Shown: piece by piece, positions 10,798 through 24,775 of the stretch
How positions within the stretch are numbered: the stretch's first letter is position 1
Layout: every line of letters starts with the position of its first letter
Source of the DNA: Candidatus Stammera capleta
GTDB lineage: Bacteria; Pseudomonadota; Gammaproteobacteria; Enterobacterales; Enterobacteriaceae
Direction: 5' to 3'
Length of the DNA: 64,000 nucleotides
NCBI GenBank assembly: GCA_015134315.1
Contig: CP043973.1
Coordinates: forward strand, 194,284 to 258,283
The notes under the pieces: generated by a model
What the model was told of the DNA's origin: nothing
Databases searched by the model: none
The model's input: only the letters and a program-made list of their open reading frames with translations
Translations under genes and position numbers: made by a program

Positions 10798-11169
10798 CTA
10801 ATTATTCTTTTTAACTCCATATTTAGATCTAGAATTTCTTCTATCTTTCACTCCAGTACAATCCAAAGATCCTCTTATAACATGATATCTTACACCAGGT
10901 AAATCTTTAACTCTTCCACCTCTTATTAATACTACAGAATGTTCTTGTAAATTATGACCTTCTCCTGGAATATAAGCTGTAACTTCAATATTATTAGTCA
11001 AACGAACTCTACATACTTTTCTTAAAGCAGAATTAGGTTTTTTAGGTGTAGTAGTATATACTTTAATACATACACCTCTTTTTTGAGGACATTTATCTAA
11101 TGCAGCAACATTATTTTTTATATTTTTTATTTTTCTGCATTTACGAACTAATTGATTAATTGTAGTCAT
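10798..11169 (-). CDS. rpsL: 30S ribosomal protein S12
   Basis: S12 lies at the decoding centre and affects fidelity. The 123-residue protein has [47 protein letters not shown] and the decoding loop [20 protein letters not shown], with the Lys43 and Lys88 equivalents ([18 protein letters not shown]). It is the first gene of the str operon. The 227 bases upstream, up to tRNA-Cys, carry no gene and must contain the operon promoter, but I see no clear consensus there. Confidence 0.98.
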   Translation of the reverse strand: MTTINQLVRKCRKIKNIKNNVAALDKCPQKRGVCIKVYTTTPKKPNSALRKVCRVRLTNNIEVTAYIPGEGHNLQEHSVVLIRGGRVKDLPGVRYHVIRGSLDCTGVKDRRNSRSKYGVKKNN

Positions 11170-11396
11170 TTATAAATATTTACCTATCTATTATGAAATA
11201 TATAAATAATAAAATATAAATTTATAAAATAAATTTAATAAAATTTATAAAAATTATAATTTATATAAATTTTAAAAAATAATTTATAAATATATATTAT
11301 ATTTTATAAATTTAATTTATAATATATAATAAAATTATATAATATATTTTATAAAAAATATTTTTTTTTAATAAAATATTATAAATTTTTATTTAT

Positions 11397-11467
11397 GGCG
11401 TGTTAGCAAATTGGTAATGCAGTGGATTGCAAACCCACAGAACTCGGTTCAATTCCGAGACACGCCT
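11397..11467 (+). tRNA. tRNA-Cys (GCA)
   Basis: A full cloverleaf can be folded: acceptor GGCGTGT with ACACGCC, anticodon loop ATTGCAAA with GCA, and T arm CGGTTCAATTCCG. The discriminator is T. No CCA tail is encoded. It is divergent from rpsL. Confidence 0.95.
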
Positions 11468-11502
11468 TTTATAAAAACAATTAATAAATATAATTTCACT
11501 AA

Positions 11503-11587
11503 GCCCAAGTGGTGAAAAGGTAGACACAAGGGACTTAAAATCCCTTAGTTTTTTATAACTGTGCGGGTTCAAATCCCGCCTTGGGTA
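11503..11587 (+). tRNA. tRNA-Leu (UAA)
   Basis: A class II tRNA with a long variable arm (TAGTTTTTTATAACTGTG region). Acceptor GCCCAAG pairs with CTTGGGT (G-U at the first pair), anticodon TAA in ACTTAAAAT, T arm GCGGGTTCAAATCCCGC. No encoded CCA. It reads UUA, the dominant Leu codon in this AT-rich genome. Confidence 0.95.
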
Positions 11588-11642
11588 AAATCTATTATAA
11601 TAATTCAAAATTAACAATTATCGAATTAAAAATAAAATTTTA

Positions 11643-12074
11643 ATGTCAATTCTAAAATTAATTACCTATCCAAATAAAATATTAAGAAAAAAAACTAATA
11701 AAATAATAAAATTTGATAATAAATTAAATAAAAATATAAATAATATGTTTGATACTATGAATTATTACAATGGTATAGGATTAGCTTCTAATCAAGTAAA
11801 TATTAATAAATCTTTAGCTGTAATTAATATAAAAAATAATAAATTAATACTAATAAACCCTAAAATAATAAAAAAAAAACAAAAAATTAAAATTAAAGAA
11901 TCTTGTTTATCAATACCTAATAAAATTTACATAACAACAAGATATAATTATATCATAATAAAAACAAACAATAACAAAGGAAAAATATTAAAATTAAAAT
12001 TTAAGGGATTATTATCAATATGCACACAACACGAAATAGATCATTTAAAAGGCAAATTAATTATTGATTTTTAA
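11643..12074 (+). CDS. def: Peptide deformylase
   Basis: This enzyme removes the formyl group from N-terminal fMet of new proteins, using a divalent metal. All three family motifs are visible: GIGLASNQV (about residues 44-52), ESCLSIP (about 86-92, with the metal Cys) and QHEIDHL (about 129-135, with two metal His and the catalytic Glu). The 143-residue protein is shorter than the usual 165-170, losing the C-terminal helix. It is followed after 15 bases by fmt, the ancestral def-fmt pair. Confidence 0.96.
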   Translation: MSILKLITYPNKILRKKTNKIIKFDNKLNKNINNMFDTMNYYNGIGLASNQVNINKSLAVINIKNNKLILINPKIIKKKQKIKIKESCLSIPNKIYITTRYNYIIIKTNNNKGKILKLKFKGLLSICTQHEIDHLKGKLIIDF

Positions 12075-12089
12075 AATATTAAAATAAAT

Positions 12090-13019
12090 ATGAATAAACT
12101 TAAAATAGTTTTAATAGGAACACAAAAATTTGCATATAAACAATTTAAAAAAATAATAAAAAAATATAAAAAAAATATTGTAGCAATTATTACAAAAAAA
12201 AAAAATCATTATACTAAAAATCTATCAATAAAAAATAATATTAAATTATTTGAAGTCAAAAATAAAGAAGAAATTATAAAATTATTTAAAAAAAAAATTA
12301 TAAAATCAAATATTGATTTAATATTAATAATAGAATTTAGTATCATATTACCAAAATTTATAATTAAAATACCAAAATTAGGATGTTATAATATACATCC
12401 CTCTCTATTACCTAAATGAAAAGGACCTTCTCCAATACAATATACATTATTATCAGGAGATAAAAAAACAGGTATAACTATAATTAAGATAAATAAAAAA
12501 ATAGACAATGGAAATATAATTTGACAAAAAAAATGCAATATATCTAAAAATGATAATTATATTTCTTTATATAATAAATTGATTAATTTATCAAAAAAAA
12601 TAATAAATAAAATAATAAAAAAAATATATTTAAATAAAATTTTAGAATTAAAACAACATATAATATATAAAAAAAATTATACATATAAAATAAAAAAATC
12701 AGATGGTATAATAAATTGAAATAATTCAGCTGAAAAAATAAACAGACAAATAAAAGCATTCTATAAATGGCCTAAAACATTTTTTTATTATAAAAAAAAT
12801 ATAATATTTATATGAAAAATTAAAATAATTAAAAATAATAATAAAAAATATAAAATAGGAGAAATAATAGATTATAATAATAAAAATTTTAAAGTACAAA
12901 CAAGTAATAGAATTATACAAATAATTGAAATACAATTACAAGATAGAAAAAAAATGAATATCAAACAATTTTTTAATTCTAAACCAAATTTTTTTTTAAA
13001 AGGCGATATATTAAAATAA
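12090..13019 (+). CDS. fmt: Methionyl-tRNA formyltransferase
   Basis: Fmt formylates Met-tRNA(fMet) with 10-formyl-THF. The catalytic stretch YNIHPSLLPKWKGPSPIQ contains the Asn and His of the family, with Trp from TGA at 12417-12419. TGITIIKINKKIDNGNII matches the region carrying the third catalytic residue (Asp). The C-terminal tRNA-binding domain is diverged but full length, ending FFLKGDILK, 309 residues (E. coli 315). Both TGA and TGG Trp codons occur (TGG at the KWPKTFF stretch). Pairs with def. Confidence 0.95.
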
Positions 13020-13030
13020 TATTAAAATAA

Positions 13031-13771
13031 TTATTTTTTATATAATAATTTATATAAAAATATTCCATTTGAAACAGAAACGTTTAAAGAATTAATATTT
13101 AAAATAGGTATTTTTAATAAAATATTGCATTTTTTTTTAATATTATTTTTAATACCTTTTTCTTCTGAACCTAATATTAAAGATATTTTATTATAATTAT
13201 TATTAAAATTACTCAACAAACTAATAGATTTTAAACATGTTCCAATCACATAAACATTATATTTATATAATAAATCAATTATTTTATATAAATTTTTGCA
13301 TTCAAAAATATTAATTTTATATATAGATCCTGAAGATGTTTTATGAACAATATTATTATAAATTGAAGCAGAATCTTTCTTTGAAATTATTATACAATCA
13401 ACACCAAAAGCCACTGCAGTTCTTATACATGAACCTAAATTATAAGGATTATTAATTCTATCTAATATTAAAATAAAGACAAATTTTTTATTTAATAATT
13501 TAATTAAATCATTTTTTTTAAAATTAAATATATTATTATTTATAACAGCTAATATTCCTTGATGATTTATGTTTTTATTAGACAAATAATTAAAATAATT
13601 TTTATGAACTAAATTAATTTTTATAAAATATTTATTTGATAAATATTTTATTTTTTTAAATTTTATATCAAATCTATTATTAACTAAAAATATTTCTTTT
13701 ATAAATTTATATTTAAATTTAATTAAATTTTTAACTACATTTATTCCATAAAAATAATTATTCATTATCAT
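13031..13771 (-). CDS. rlmB: 23S rRNA (Gm2251) 2'-O-methyltransferase, SpoU family
   Basis: A TrmH/SpoU (SPOUT) methyltransferase of 246 residues with an N-terminal L30e-like substrate domain (GINVVKNLIKF) and a C-terminal knot. Motifs I-III are visible: LDRINNPYNLGSCIRTAVAF, ILGSEEKGI and LNVSVSNGIFLYKL. RlmB is preferred over TrmH by the N-terminal domain and by location, since rlmB lies in the same 94-minute cluster in E. coli. It overlaps the end of hflX by 14 bases. Confidence 0.9.
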   Translation of the reverse strand: MIMNNYFYGINVVKNLIKFKYKFIKEIFLVNNRFDIKFKKIKYLSNKYFIKINLVHKNYFNYLSNKNINHQGILAVINNNIFNFKKNDLIKLLNKKFVFILILDRINNPYNLGSCIRTAVAFGVDCIIISKKDSASIYNNIVHKTSSGSIYKINIFECKNLYKIIDLLYKYNVYVIGTCLKSISLLSNFNNNYNKISLILGSEEKGIKNNIKKKCNILLKIPILNINSLNVSVSNGIFLYKLLYKK

Positions 13772-15050
13772 AAATAATAATATATTTTTTAATAAAAGGA
13801 TAATTCTTTAAAAAACGATTTAAATCTAAATTAGTCATATTTAATTCAAAATAATATTTTATACCATCAAAACTATATTCTTTAATAATAAAATTATTTT
13901 TATACAAAAAACTATGTATAATTTTTAGTATACTTAAATTTATACATAATTTACATTTAATATAAAATTTTGAAAAAAAATAATTTATATAATCACATAT
14001 AAAATTTATTCCTAAATTATATTTAGCCGATATTAATATTTTTTTTAAATTATAATCTATACTTGGAATAAGATTTTTAATCTTATCTATTTTATTAAAA
14101 ATTTGTATAATAGGTATATTTTTTTTTAATATTTTATCTAACATTAAATTAACTATATTAATATTTTCACTAAAATACATATTAGATATATCTATTACGT
14201 GTAAAATTAACTTAGAATTATTTATTTCATTTAAAGTAGATTTAAAAGCTTTTATTATAGTAATAGGTAAATCTTTAATAAAACCAATAGTATCTGATAT
14301 TAATATTCTTTTAATATTATTATTATATTTAATTCTTTTTATATAAGTATCTAAAGTACTAAAAAAAGTATTTGTATTCATTATATTATATTGAGTATTA
14401 GTCAATAAATTAAATAAAGTTGATTTACCTGAATTAGTATATCCTACTAATGAAACAGTAAAAATATTTGATGCAGATCTTAAAAGTTCACTTTTAGACT
14501 TTTGATAATTAATTTTATTTAATTTAAATTTTATTAAATTAATTTTTTTTTTTATAATTCTTTTATCTATTTCAATTTGTTTTTCACCTGGACCTGAAAT
14601 ATTTTTAATTCCACCTCTTTGTCTTTCTAAATGACTTCATCTATTTACTAATCTAGTATTTAAATAATTTAAATATGCTAATTTAATTTGTAATTTACCA
14701 AAATAAGTACTGGCTTTATTCTTAAATATATTCAATATAATATTAGTTTTATCTAAAATATTACAATTTAAATAATTATATAAATTTCGTTCTTGAGTTC
14801 TTTTTAAAATTACATTTAATAATATATAATTAATATTATGTTTTTTAACTAAATTTTTAATTTCTAATAGTTTACCTATATTAATATAATATTTATTATT
14901 TGGAATATTAATTAAATATTTTATTAATTTAAAAATTATAAAATTAGAAGATATAACCAATTTTTTGAACTCAATAATATCATTTTCCATAATAATATTT
15001 CTTTTAGAACTTATAAAAATAGATATACATTTATCTATAAATTTTTTCAA
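13758..15050 (-). CDS. hflX: Ribosome-associated GTPase HflX
   Basis: HflX splits stalled 70S ribosomes. The 430-residue frame (E. coli 426) has the N-terminal HflX domain with ILLNVILKRTQERNLYN, a glycine-rich linker GGIKNISGPGEKQIEIDKR, then G1 VGYTNSGKST, G3 DTIGFIKDLP and G4 NKID. TGA encodes the Trp in NRWSHLERQRGG. In E. coli hfq lies between miaA and hflX; here only 21 bases separate them, so hfq is lost at this locus. Confidence 0.95.
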
Positions 15051-15071
15051 ATAAAATTCCTTATAAATATT

Positions 15072-16007
15072 CTAAATTAAAAATTTAATATAATTTTTAA
15101 TAATTTTTAAACAATTTTTATTATTATAAACTATAAAACTATTGTTATATCATCTTTTAATTCATTTTAATTGATTTTTTACTAATATAAAAGTTTTACT
15201 TATAGTATCTTTAATCATATCTTCATAAGATATTTTAGAATCTAAATATAATCACATTTGTTTATAACCAATACATTTCATAGATGGTTTATTAATATTT
15301 AAATCTTTTCTATTATATAAATAATTAACTTCTTTTTCAAAACCAGAACTTAACATATAATAAAATCTATTAATTATTTTATGTTTATAATTATTATCTT
15401 TAAATAAAATTATTATTTTAATAAAATTAAAATTTAAATTAAATTTCAAATTATTTTTTAATAAAGAAACTTTTTTTCCAGAATGCATAAATATTTCCAA
15501 ATTTCTCATAATTCTATATTTATCATTAATATGAATACTTTTAGAAACATCATAATCAATTTTTTTTAAAATATTATAAACATATTTATTACCATATCTA
15601 TTAAATAATAATTTAATATGTTTTCTAATTCTAAAATTAGAATCAGGTAATATTCACAATCCATTAAATAATACATTATAATACATCATTGTACCACCAA
15701 CTAAAAGTGGAATTTTGTTTTTTAAGTAAATAATTTTATAAATACTATTTAAAATATCAAAAAAAAAATTATTAACAGAATATACTTCTTTGGGATCTAT
15801 AATATTTACTAAATAATGATTAATATCATTTAATATTTTTTTAGATGGTTTATCAGTACCAATATTCATATATTTATATATTAAAGCAGAATCTACACTA
15901 ATAATTTCAAATGGAAATAATTTACATAATTCTATAGATATAATAGTTTTTCCTACAGCAGTAGGCCCTATTAAACAAAAAATATTATTTAATTTATTTA
16001 AAAACAT
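15072..16007 (-). CDS. miaA: tRNA dimethylallyltransferase MiaA
   Basis: MiaA adds the isopentenyl group to A37 in tRNAs reading codons that begin with U. P-loop LIGPTAVGKT, then SVDSALIYKYMNIGTDKPS and VGGTMMYYNVLFNGL followed by a TGA Trp are the family signatures. The C-terminus is diverged and contains KCIGYKQMW. The 311-residue length is near E. coli (316). The stop is TAG (15072-15074), the only TAG stop I found. It matters for UGA decoding because tRNA-Trp is a MiaA substrate. Confidence 0.95.
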
Positions 16008-16160
16008 ATAAAATTTAATTATATATAAAATAATAAAATTAATTAATTAATAATTTATATAAACTTAATGATAATAAAATATAATATTTAATAAAATAAT
16101 ATATATAATATATTTAATATTAATAATAACACTTAATATATTTAATAATATAAAAATTAT

Positions 16161-16631
16161 TTAAATTAAATTTAATATATTATTACCTAAATCAGTAAAT
16201 GATTTTATATAAACAATTCTTTTATTATTATTTATAATATAAAAATAAAAATATAAATCACAAATAGGTAATAAATCTATATATTTATCAGATCACTCTA
16301 CTAAACAAATATTTTTATTATTTAAATAATCATAAATTTCTAAATTATAAAAATCATATTTATTTTTAATATTATATAAATCAAAATGATATATAAAAAA
16401 ATTTTTATATTTATATTCATTTATAATATTAAAGCTAGGACTATTTATTAATATATTTTTATTTTTTAATAAATTATATATTAAATTAATACAAAAAAAT
16501 GATTTACCTACACCAATACAACCTTGAAAATACAAATAAATAGGATTTTTAATTAATAAAGAAAATTTAAATGATAAATTATTTAAGTCTTTAATACTAT
16601 ATATATTAATTTTTAAACTATAATATAACAT
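16161..16631 (-). CDS. tsaE: tRNA threonylcarbamoyladenosine biosynthesis ATPase TsaE
   Basis: TsaE (YjeE) is the ATPase that supports t6A37 synthesis with TsaB, TsaC and TsaD. Walker A QGCIGVGKS (about residues 36-44), SPSFNIINEY, YHFDLYNI and, with a TGA Trp, LVEWSDK follow the family order. The 156-residue length is normal. It sits in the ancestral 94-minute cluster between miaA and orn; the intervening amiB, mutL and queG are gone. About 150 bases of featureless AT-rich DNA separate it from miaA. Confidence 0.92.
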
Positions 16632-16660
16632 TAATTATTATAATATAAATTAATTTAAAA

Positions 16661-16733
16661 AGCGGAAAACGAGACTCGAACTCGCAACAATAACCTTGGC
16701 AAGGTTACACTCTACCTATTGAGTTATTTCCGC
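16661..16733 (-). tRNA. tRNA-Gly (GCC)
   Basis: Reads as a complete cloverleaf on the minus strand: acceptor GCGGAAA with TTTCCGC, anticodon CTTGCCAAG, T arm GCGAGTTCGAGTCTCGT. It occupies the place of the glyV/X/Y genes next to orn in E. coli, reduced here to one copy. No encoded CCA. Confidence 0.95.
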
Positions 16734-16756
16734 AAAATTATTTAATAATATTAATA

Positions 16757-17302
16757 TTATTTTTTAAAAAATTGTTTATAAAATAATAATTCATTAATAG
16801 ATTCTTTAATGTCTAATAAAGCTATATGTTTATTAAGTTTAATAAAATTATTAAAATTAGGTATTCAATTATTTAATAACAATTTAATAGTTGTTACATC
16901 AATATATCTATAACTAAAATATGATTCTAATATAGGCATATATTTAAATAAAAATCTTCTATCTTGATAAACAGTATTACCACACATAGGAGAACAACCT
17001 TTAATAACTCATTTTTTTAAAAAATTTATAGTTAAATTTTGTGCAATTAATTCGTTAAATTTGCTATTTTTTACTTTTTTAATTAGACCGTTTTTTAAAT
17101 GAGTTTTATAATTCCATTTATCCATATTTAAAATGTATTTATCTTTTTGATATAAAACTATATTAGGACCTTCATCTAAAATATTTAAGTTAATATCAGT
17201 AACCAATGTAGCTATTTCAATAATTCTATTACATTCAGGATTTAAACCTGTCATTTCTAAATCTATTCATATTAAATTAATATTATTATTAGATTTTATC
17301 AT
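16757..17302 (-). CDS. orn: Oligoribonuclease
   Basis: Orn degrades 2-5 nt RNAs to mononucleotides at the end of mRNA decay. The 181 residues equal E. coli length. DEDDh exonuclease motifs are visible: [14 protein letters not shown] (Exo I; Trp by TGA) and [18 protein letters not shown] near the C-terminus (Exo III region). The [18 protein letters not shown] stretch matches the E. coli pattern of CGNSIGQDRRFL (Exo II). A TGG Trp also occurs in MDKWNYKTH. Complements PNPase and DeaD, also in this window. Confidence 0.95.
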
Positions 17303-17360
17303 TATTAATTTATTAAAGCATTAAAGTATTAAAGTATTAAAGTATTAAATACAACAATAC

Positions 17361-17434
17361 CGGTACGAACGGGTCTCGAACCCGTGACCCCCAGCGTGAC
17401 AGGCTGGTATTCTAACCAACTGAACTATCGTACC
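17361..17434 (-). tRNA. tRNA-Asp (GUC)
   Basis: Acceptor GGTACGA with TCGTACC, anticodon CCTGTCACG, T arm ACGGGTTCGAGACCCGT. It sits just downstream of 5S rRNA, a common place for tRNA-Asp in enterobacterial rRNA operons. No encoded CCA. Confidence 0.95.
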
Positions 17435-17450
17435 TTTTAAAAACAATAAA

Positions 17451-17568
17451 AACCTGGCGTTACTTACTCTCACATAAGAAAATCTTACACTACCATCAGC
17501 GCAATAATATTTCACTTCTGAGTTCGGAATGGAATCAGGTGGTACCATTATGCTATTTTCGCCAGGTT
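17451..17568 (-). rRNA. rrf: 5S ribosomal RNA
   Basis: About 118 bases with terminal stem CCTGGCG / CGCCAGG and the conserved internal stretch CATTCCGAACTCAGAAGTGA on the minus strand. It lies 28 bases after the end of 23S rRNA and just before tRNA-Asp. Ends are estimated from the terminal stem. Confidence 0.95.
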
Positions 17569-17580
17569 ATATATTTTAAA

Positions 17581-17596
17581 ACATTTTAAAGTTGTG

Positions 17597-17604
<8 letters not shown>
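17581..17604. repeat. 23S processing stem, 3' arm
   Basis: A perfect inverted repeat of 24 bases with 20524-20547. The two arms flank and slightly enter the two ends of 23S rRNA, so in the precursor they would form the long helix normally cut by RNase III. Confidence 0.85.
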
Positions 17605-20523
<2,919 letters not shown>

Positions 20524-20530
<7 letters not shown>

Positions 20531-20547
20531 TCACAACTTTAAAATGT
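20524..20547. repeat. 23S processing stem, 5' arm
   Basis: The partner of 17581-17604; the two 24-base arms are exact reverse complements. It overlaps the first seven bases of mature 23S rRNA. Confidence 0.85.
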
Positions 20548-20570
20548 CTTTTAAATTTTTAAAGAACAGA

Positions 20571-20643
20571 CGTCCTCTAGGGGATTCGAACCCCTGTTGC
20601 CGCCGTGAAAGAGCGATGTCCTAAGCCTCTAGACGAAGAGGAC
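20571..20643 (-). tRNA. tRNA-Glu (UUC)
   Basis: Lies in the 16S-23S spacer, as in enterobacterial operons with a single tRNA-Glu spacer. Acceptor GTCCTCT with AGAGGAC, anticodon TCTTTCACG with TTC, T arm AGGGGTTCGAATCCCCT. No encoded CCA. Confidence 0.95.
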
Positions 20644-20704
20644 ATTATACTTTCACTATATAAAAATCTAAAAAATAAAAATTAATGTAATAAAATATAC
20701 AAAA

Positions 20705-20720
20705 ATTACATATTTATTAA
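20705..20720. repeat. 16S processing stem, 3' arm
   Basis: attacatatttattaa pairs with 22363-22376 (ttaatatatgtaat) with a two-base bulge. The arms bracket 16S rRNA directly, as expected for the precursor helix cut by RNase III. Confidence 0.6.
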
Positions 20721-22332
<1,612 letters not shown>

Positions 22333-22362
22333 AAAAAACTATACTTCAAATATCTAAAATCT

Positions 22363-22376
22363 TTAATATATGTAAT
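22363..22376. repeat. 16S processing stem, 5' arm
   Basis: Partner of 20705-20720, just upstream of the 16S 5' end. The remaining stretch to 22560 is AT-rich and must hold the rRNA promoter; I find no convincing consensus hexamers on the minus strand. Confidence 0.6.
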
Positions 22377-22567
22377 ATTCTGTAATTAAATTACAAAAAT
22401 TTTTATTTTAAAGAACAATTAATTATTAAAATAATTAATTATTAATATAATAAATAAATATAACAATAAAATATAAATAAAACAAGATATATTTTAAAAA
22501 TTTAACAAAATATTTTAAAATAAAAAAAAACGAAAGATTAAATTTAAATATAAAATAATTTAAATAA

Positions 22568-23014
22568 TTAATTTAAAGAATTAATATTAATTATAAAATC
22601 AAAACAATCTTTTTTATATAAATAAATATTAATAATATAACTACCTAAATATCTAATAGGACCTTTAGGTAATATAATACATTTTTTAGAAATTTTTATA
22701 TTTAATTTATCTAAAAATATATTCTTAATATCAATATTTTTAATAGAACAAAACAACTTATTATTTTTATCACATCTTAATTTAATATTTAAAGGTGACA
22801 AATCAATTATTTTATTCTTTAAAATATTTAATCTAGAATATTTATTATCTAAATTTTTGTTATCTTTAAAGAAATTATTAATATTTTTATTAGTAGCATA
22901 TAAAGCTTTATTATAAGGTATTAAAAAGTTTCTAGCATAACCAGAATTAACTTTTAAAATATTACCTATATAAGAAATTTTTTTATCTAATATAATTACT
23001 TTAATTTTAGACAT
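22568..23014 (-). CDS. rplI: 50S ribosomal protein L9
   Basis: L9 is an elongated protein at the L1 stalk base. The N-terminal domain is clear: KVIILDKKISYIGNILKVNS then GYARNFLIPYNKALYAT. The C-terminal domain is diverged but full length (148 residues; E. coli 149). It follows rpsR by 13 bases in the ancestral rpsF-rpsR-rplI order; priB is absent. Confidence 0.95.
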   Translation of the reverse strand: MSKIKVIILDKKISYIGNILKVNSGYARNFLIPYNKALYATNKNINNFFKDNKNLDNKYSRLNILKNKIIDLSPLNIKLRCDKNNKLFCSIKNIDIKNIFLDKLNIKISKKCIILPKGPIRYLGSYIINIYLYKKDCFDFIININSLN

Positions 23015-23027
23015 TTATTTGTCCTAA

Positions 23028-23252
23028 TTATTTATGTAAATCAGTATAAGGTAATAAAGATAAATATCTAGCTATTTTAATTGATAAAGCTAATTTTCTT
23101 TGATTTTTAGCAGAAATACCAGTTATTCTGCTGGGAATAATTTTATAATATTCTGTAATATATAATTTTAAATTTTCTATATCTTTATAATCTATATTAT
23201 TAACTTTTTTATTAGATTTATAAATATATTTTCTTTTATTATAATTAAACAT
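23028..23252 (-). CDS. rpsR: 30S ribosomal protein S18
   Basis: S18 pairs with S6 on the platform. The 74-residue protein retains [38 protein letters not shown] and [16 protein letters not shown], typical of S18 in E. coli. No TGA codons. It starts 26 bases after the rpsF stop. Confidence 0.96.
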   Translation of the reverse strand: MFNYNKRKYIYKSNKKVNNIDYKDIENLKLYITEYYKIIPSRITGISAKNQRKLALSIKIARYLSLLPYTDLHK

Positions 23253-23278
23253 AACATGTTCTCACAATAAATATAAAT

Positions 23279-23629
23279 TTATTTACTAAATAAATTTAAA
23301 TTCAATTTATTAAATTTTTTATTCATTATAGAAGAATTAAATTCAGCAAATTTTTTTTTTAATACTATAAATCTTAATATACTATCATTAAATCTAAAAT
23401 TATTTTCTATATTTTTAATATATAACTTATTTATTTCTATATTCATTAATATATAATGTGCTTTATACATATTTTTAATAGAATAAGATAAATATTTTAA
23501 TCCTCAATCTTCTAATCTATGAATTTTTCCATTCTTATCATTAATAAAATTAGTATAATAATTAATAATATTTTTTATATACATAGTTTTATCAGGATAA
23601 ACTAAAAAAACTATTTCATAATGATTCAT
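23279..23629 (-). CDS. rpsF: 30S ribosomal protein S6
   Basis: S6 binds S18 and 16S rRNA. It begins MNHYEIVFLVYPDKT, contains the conserved HRLEDWGLKYLSYSIKNMYK, with Trp by TGA, and AHYILMNIEI. The frame is 116 residues, shorter than E. coli (131-135) by loss of the acidic tail. It is the promoter-proximal gene of its three-gene cluster, with an SD-like AGGAAT before the start. Confidence 0.95.
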
Positions 23630-23932
23630 AATTCCTCCAAAATATACTATATTGTAATATACAAAAAAAATCATAAATAAAATTACTAAAAACTATATTT
23701 TAAATTTTTACTTATTTAATTTATATAATATAAATTCTAAAATTATATTTATTTAATATTAATATATAAATACACAAAATATTAAATTAATATTTATAAA
23801 AATTATATAAATAATATAAATCAATAAAATTATTAAATAATTTAAAAATATTTTAAACAATATAAATATTATTTATAATTAATTTAAATATATTGTAAAT
23901 AATTAATTATATTATTTAATTAATTAAATAAT
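23630..23932. other. Gene-free AT-rich spacer between rpsF and rpsI
   Basis: A 303-base stretch of almost pure A/T with no coding frame, tRNA or terminator hairpin that I can recognise. It must contain the rpsF promoter and may hold remnants of a lost gene, but nothing in the sequence shows it. A similar 292-base gap lies between tldD and rplU (26228-26519), where divergent promoters are expected. Confidence 0.5.
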
Positions 23933-24328
23933 TTAACGTTTAGAATATTGATGTTTACTACGAGATTTTATTAATCCATATTTTTTTCTTTCTACTTTTC
24001 TAGAATCTCTAGTTATAAAACCTAAACTTCTTAATATATTTTTTAAATTACTATTATGTATTAATAAAACTCTACTAATTCCGTGTCTAATAGCAATTGA
24101 TTGACTAGAAATTCCACCTCCTTTAACTGTTATATAATAATTAAAATTATTAATATATTGATCATCTTGTACTACTAACAAAGGTTTCATTACTATTAAT
24201 CTATGTTTATTTAAAAAAAAATATTCATTAAGTAATAAATTATTTATTTTAATTTCTCCTCTTCCTTTTTTCATAAATATTCTTGCAGAAGAAGTTTTTC
24301 TACGTCCTGTACTATATAAATTTTTCAT
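23933..24328 (-). CDS. rpsI: 30S ribosomal protein S9
   Basis: S9's C-terminal tail reaches P-site tRNA. The 131-residue protein starts with YSTGRRKTSSARIFMKKGRG and ends with the basic tail DSRKVERKKYGLIKSRSKHQ followed by YSKR, equivalent to the E. coli ending RPQFSKR. VKGGGISSQSIAIRHGISR is also conserved. It is 10 bases after rplM, the ancestral pair. Confidence 0.97.
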   Translation of the reverse strand: MKNLYSTGRRKTSSARIFMKKGRGEIKINNLLLNEYFFLNKHRLIVMKPLLVVQDDQYINNFNYYITVKGGGISSQSIAIRHGISRVLLIHNSNLKNILRSLGFITRDSRKVERKKYGLIKSRSKHQYSKR

Positions 24329-24338
24329 ATTTATTAAT

Positions 24339-24758
24339 TTAACTAATTAAAATTAATTTTTGTGAATTATGTTTGTGATTATTTTTACTATAAATTTTTA
24401 ATTTTTTTAACATTAATCTACCTAAAAAATTTTTTGGCAACATGCCTTTGATAGAATTTTTAATTATTCTATCAGGATATTTATTAAAAATATCTTTAAA
24501 AGAATTAGTTTTTAATCCCCCTATATAACCACTATGACGATAATATAATTTATTATTAAATTTATTACCAGTTAATTTAATTTTAGATGCATTAATTACT
24601 ACTACATAATTTCCATTAACAATATTAGATTTAAAATTATAATTATTCTTACCTATTAATAAATATACTATTTTAGTACATAATCTACCTAAAATTTTAT
24701 CTTTTGCATTAATCAAATATCATAAATAATTTTTATTAATACTTTTAATATTAAACAT
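24339..24758 (-). CDS. rplM: 50S ribosomal protein L13
   Basis: L13 is an early-assembly 50S protein. I choose the start at 24758 because it restores the N-terminal NYLWYLINAKDKILGRL, matching the E. coli stretch around DWYVVDATGKTLGRL; the Trp is TGA-encoded. Further motifs are YRHSGYIGGLK and KGMLPKNFLGRLMLKKLK. The total is 139 residues (E. coli 142). It precedes rpsI. Confidence 0.96.
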
Positions 24759-24775
24759 ATTTAAAACCTTTAAAA

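Noticed and set aside
11170..11396. Possible promoter pair for rpsL and tRNA-Cys
   Set aside because: Many TATAAT-like strings occur in nearly pure A/T DNA, but no paired hexamers at proper spacing stood out, so no site is called.
11393..11617. A 74-codon minus-strand frame
   Set aside because: It is the antisense of tRNA-Cys and tRNA-Leu.
17345..17548. A 67-codon frame on minus
   Set aside because: It covers tRNA-Asp and 5S rRNA.
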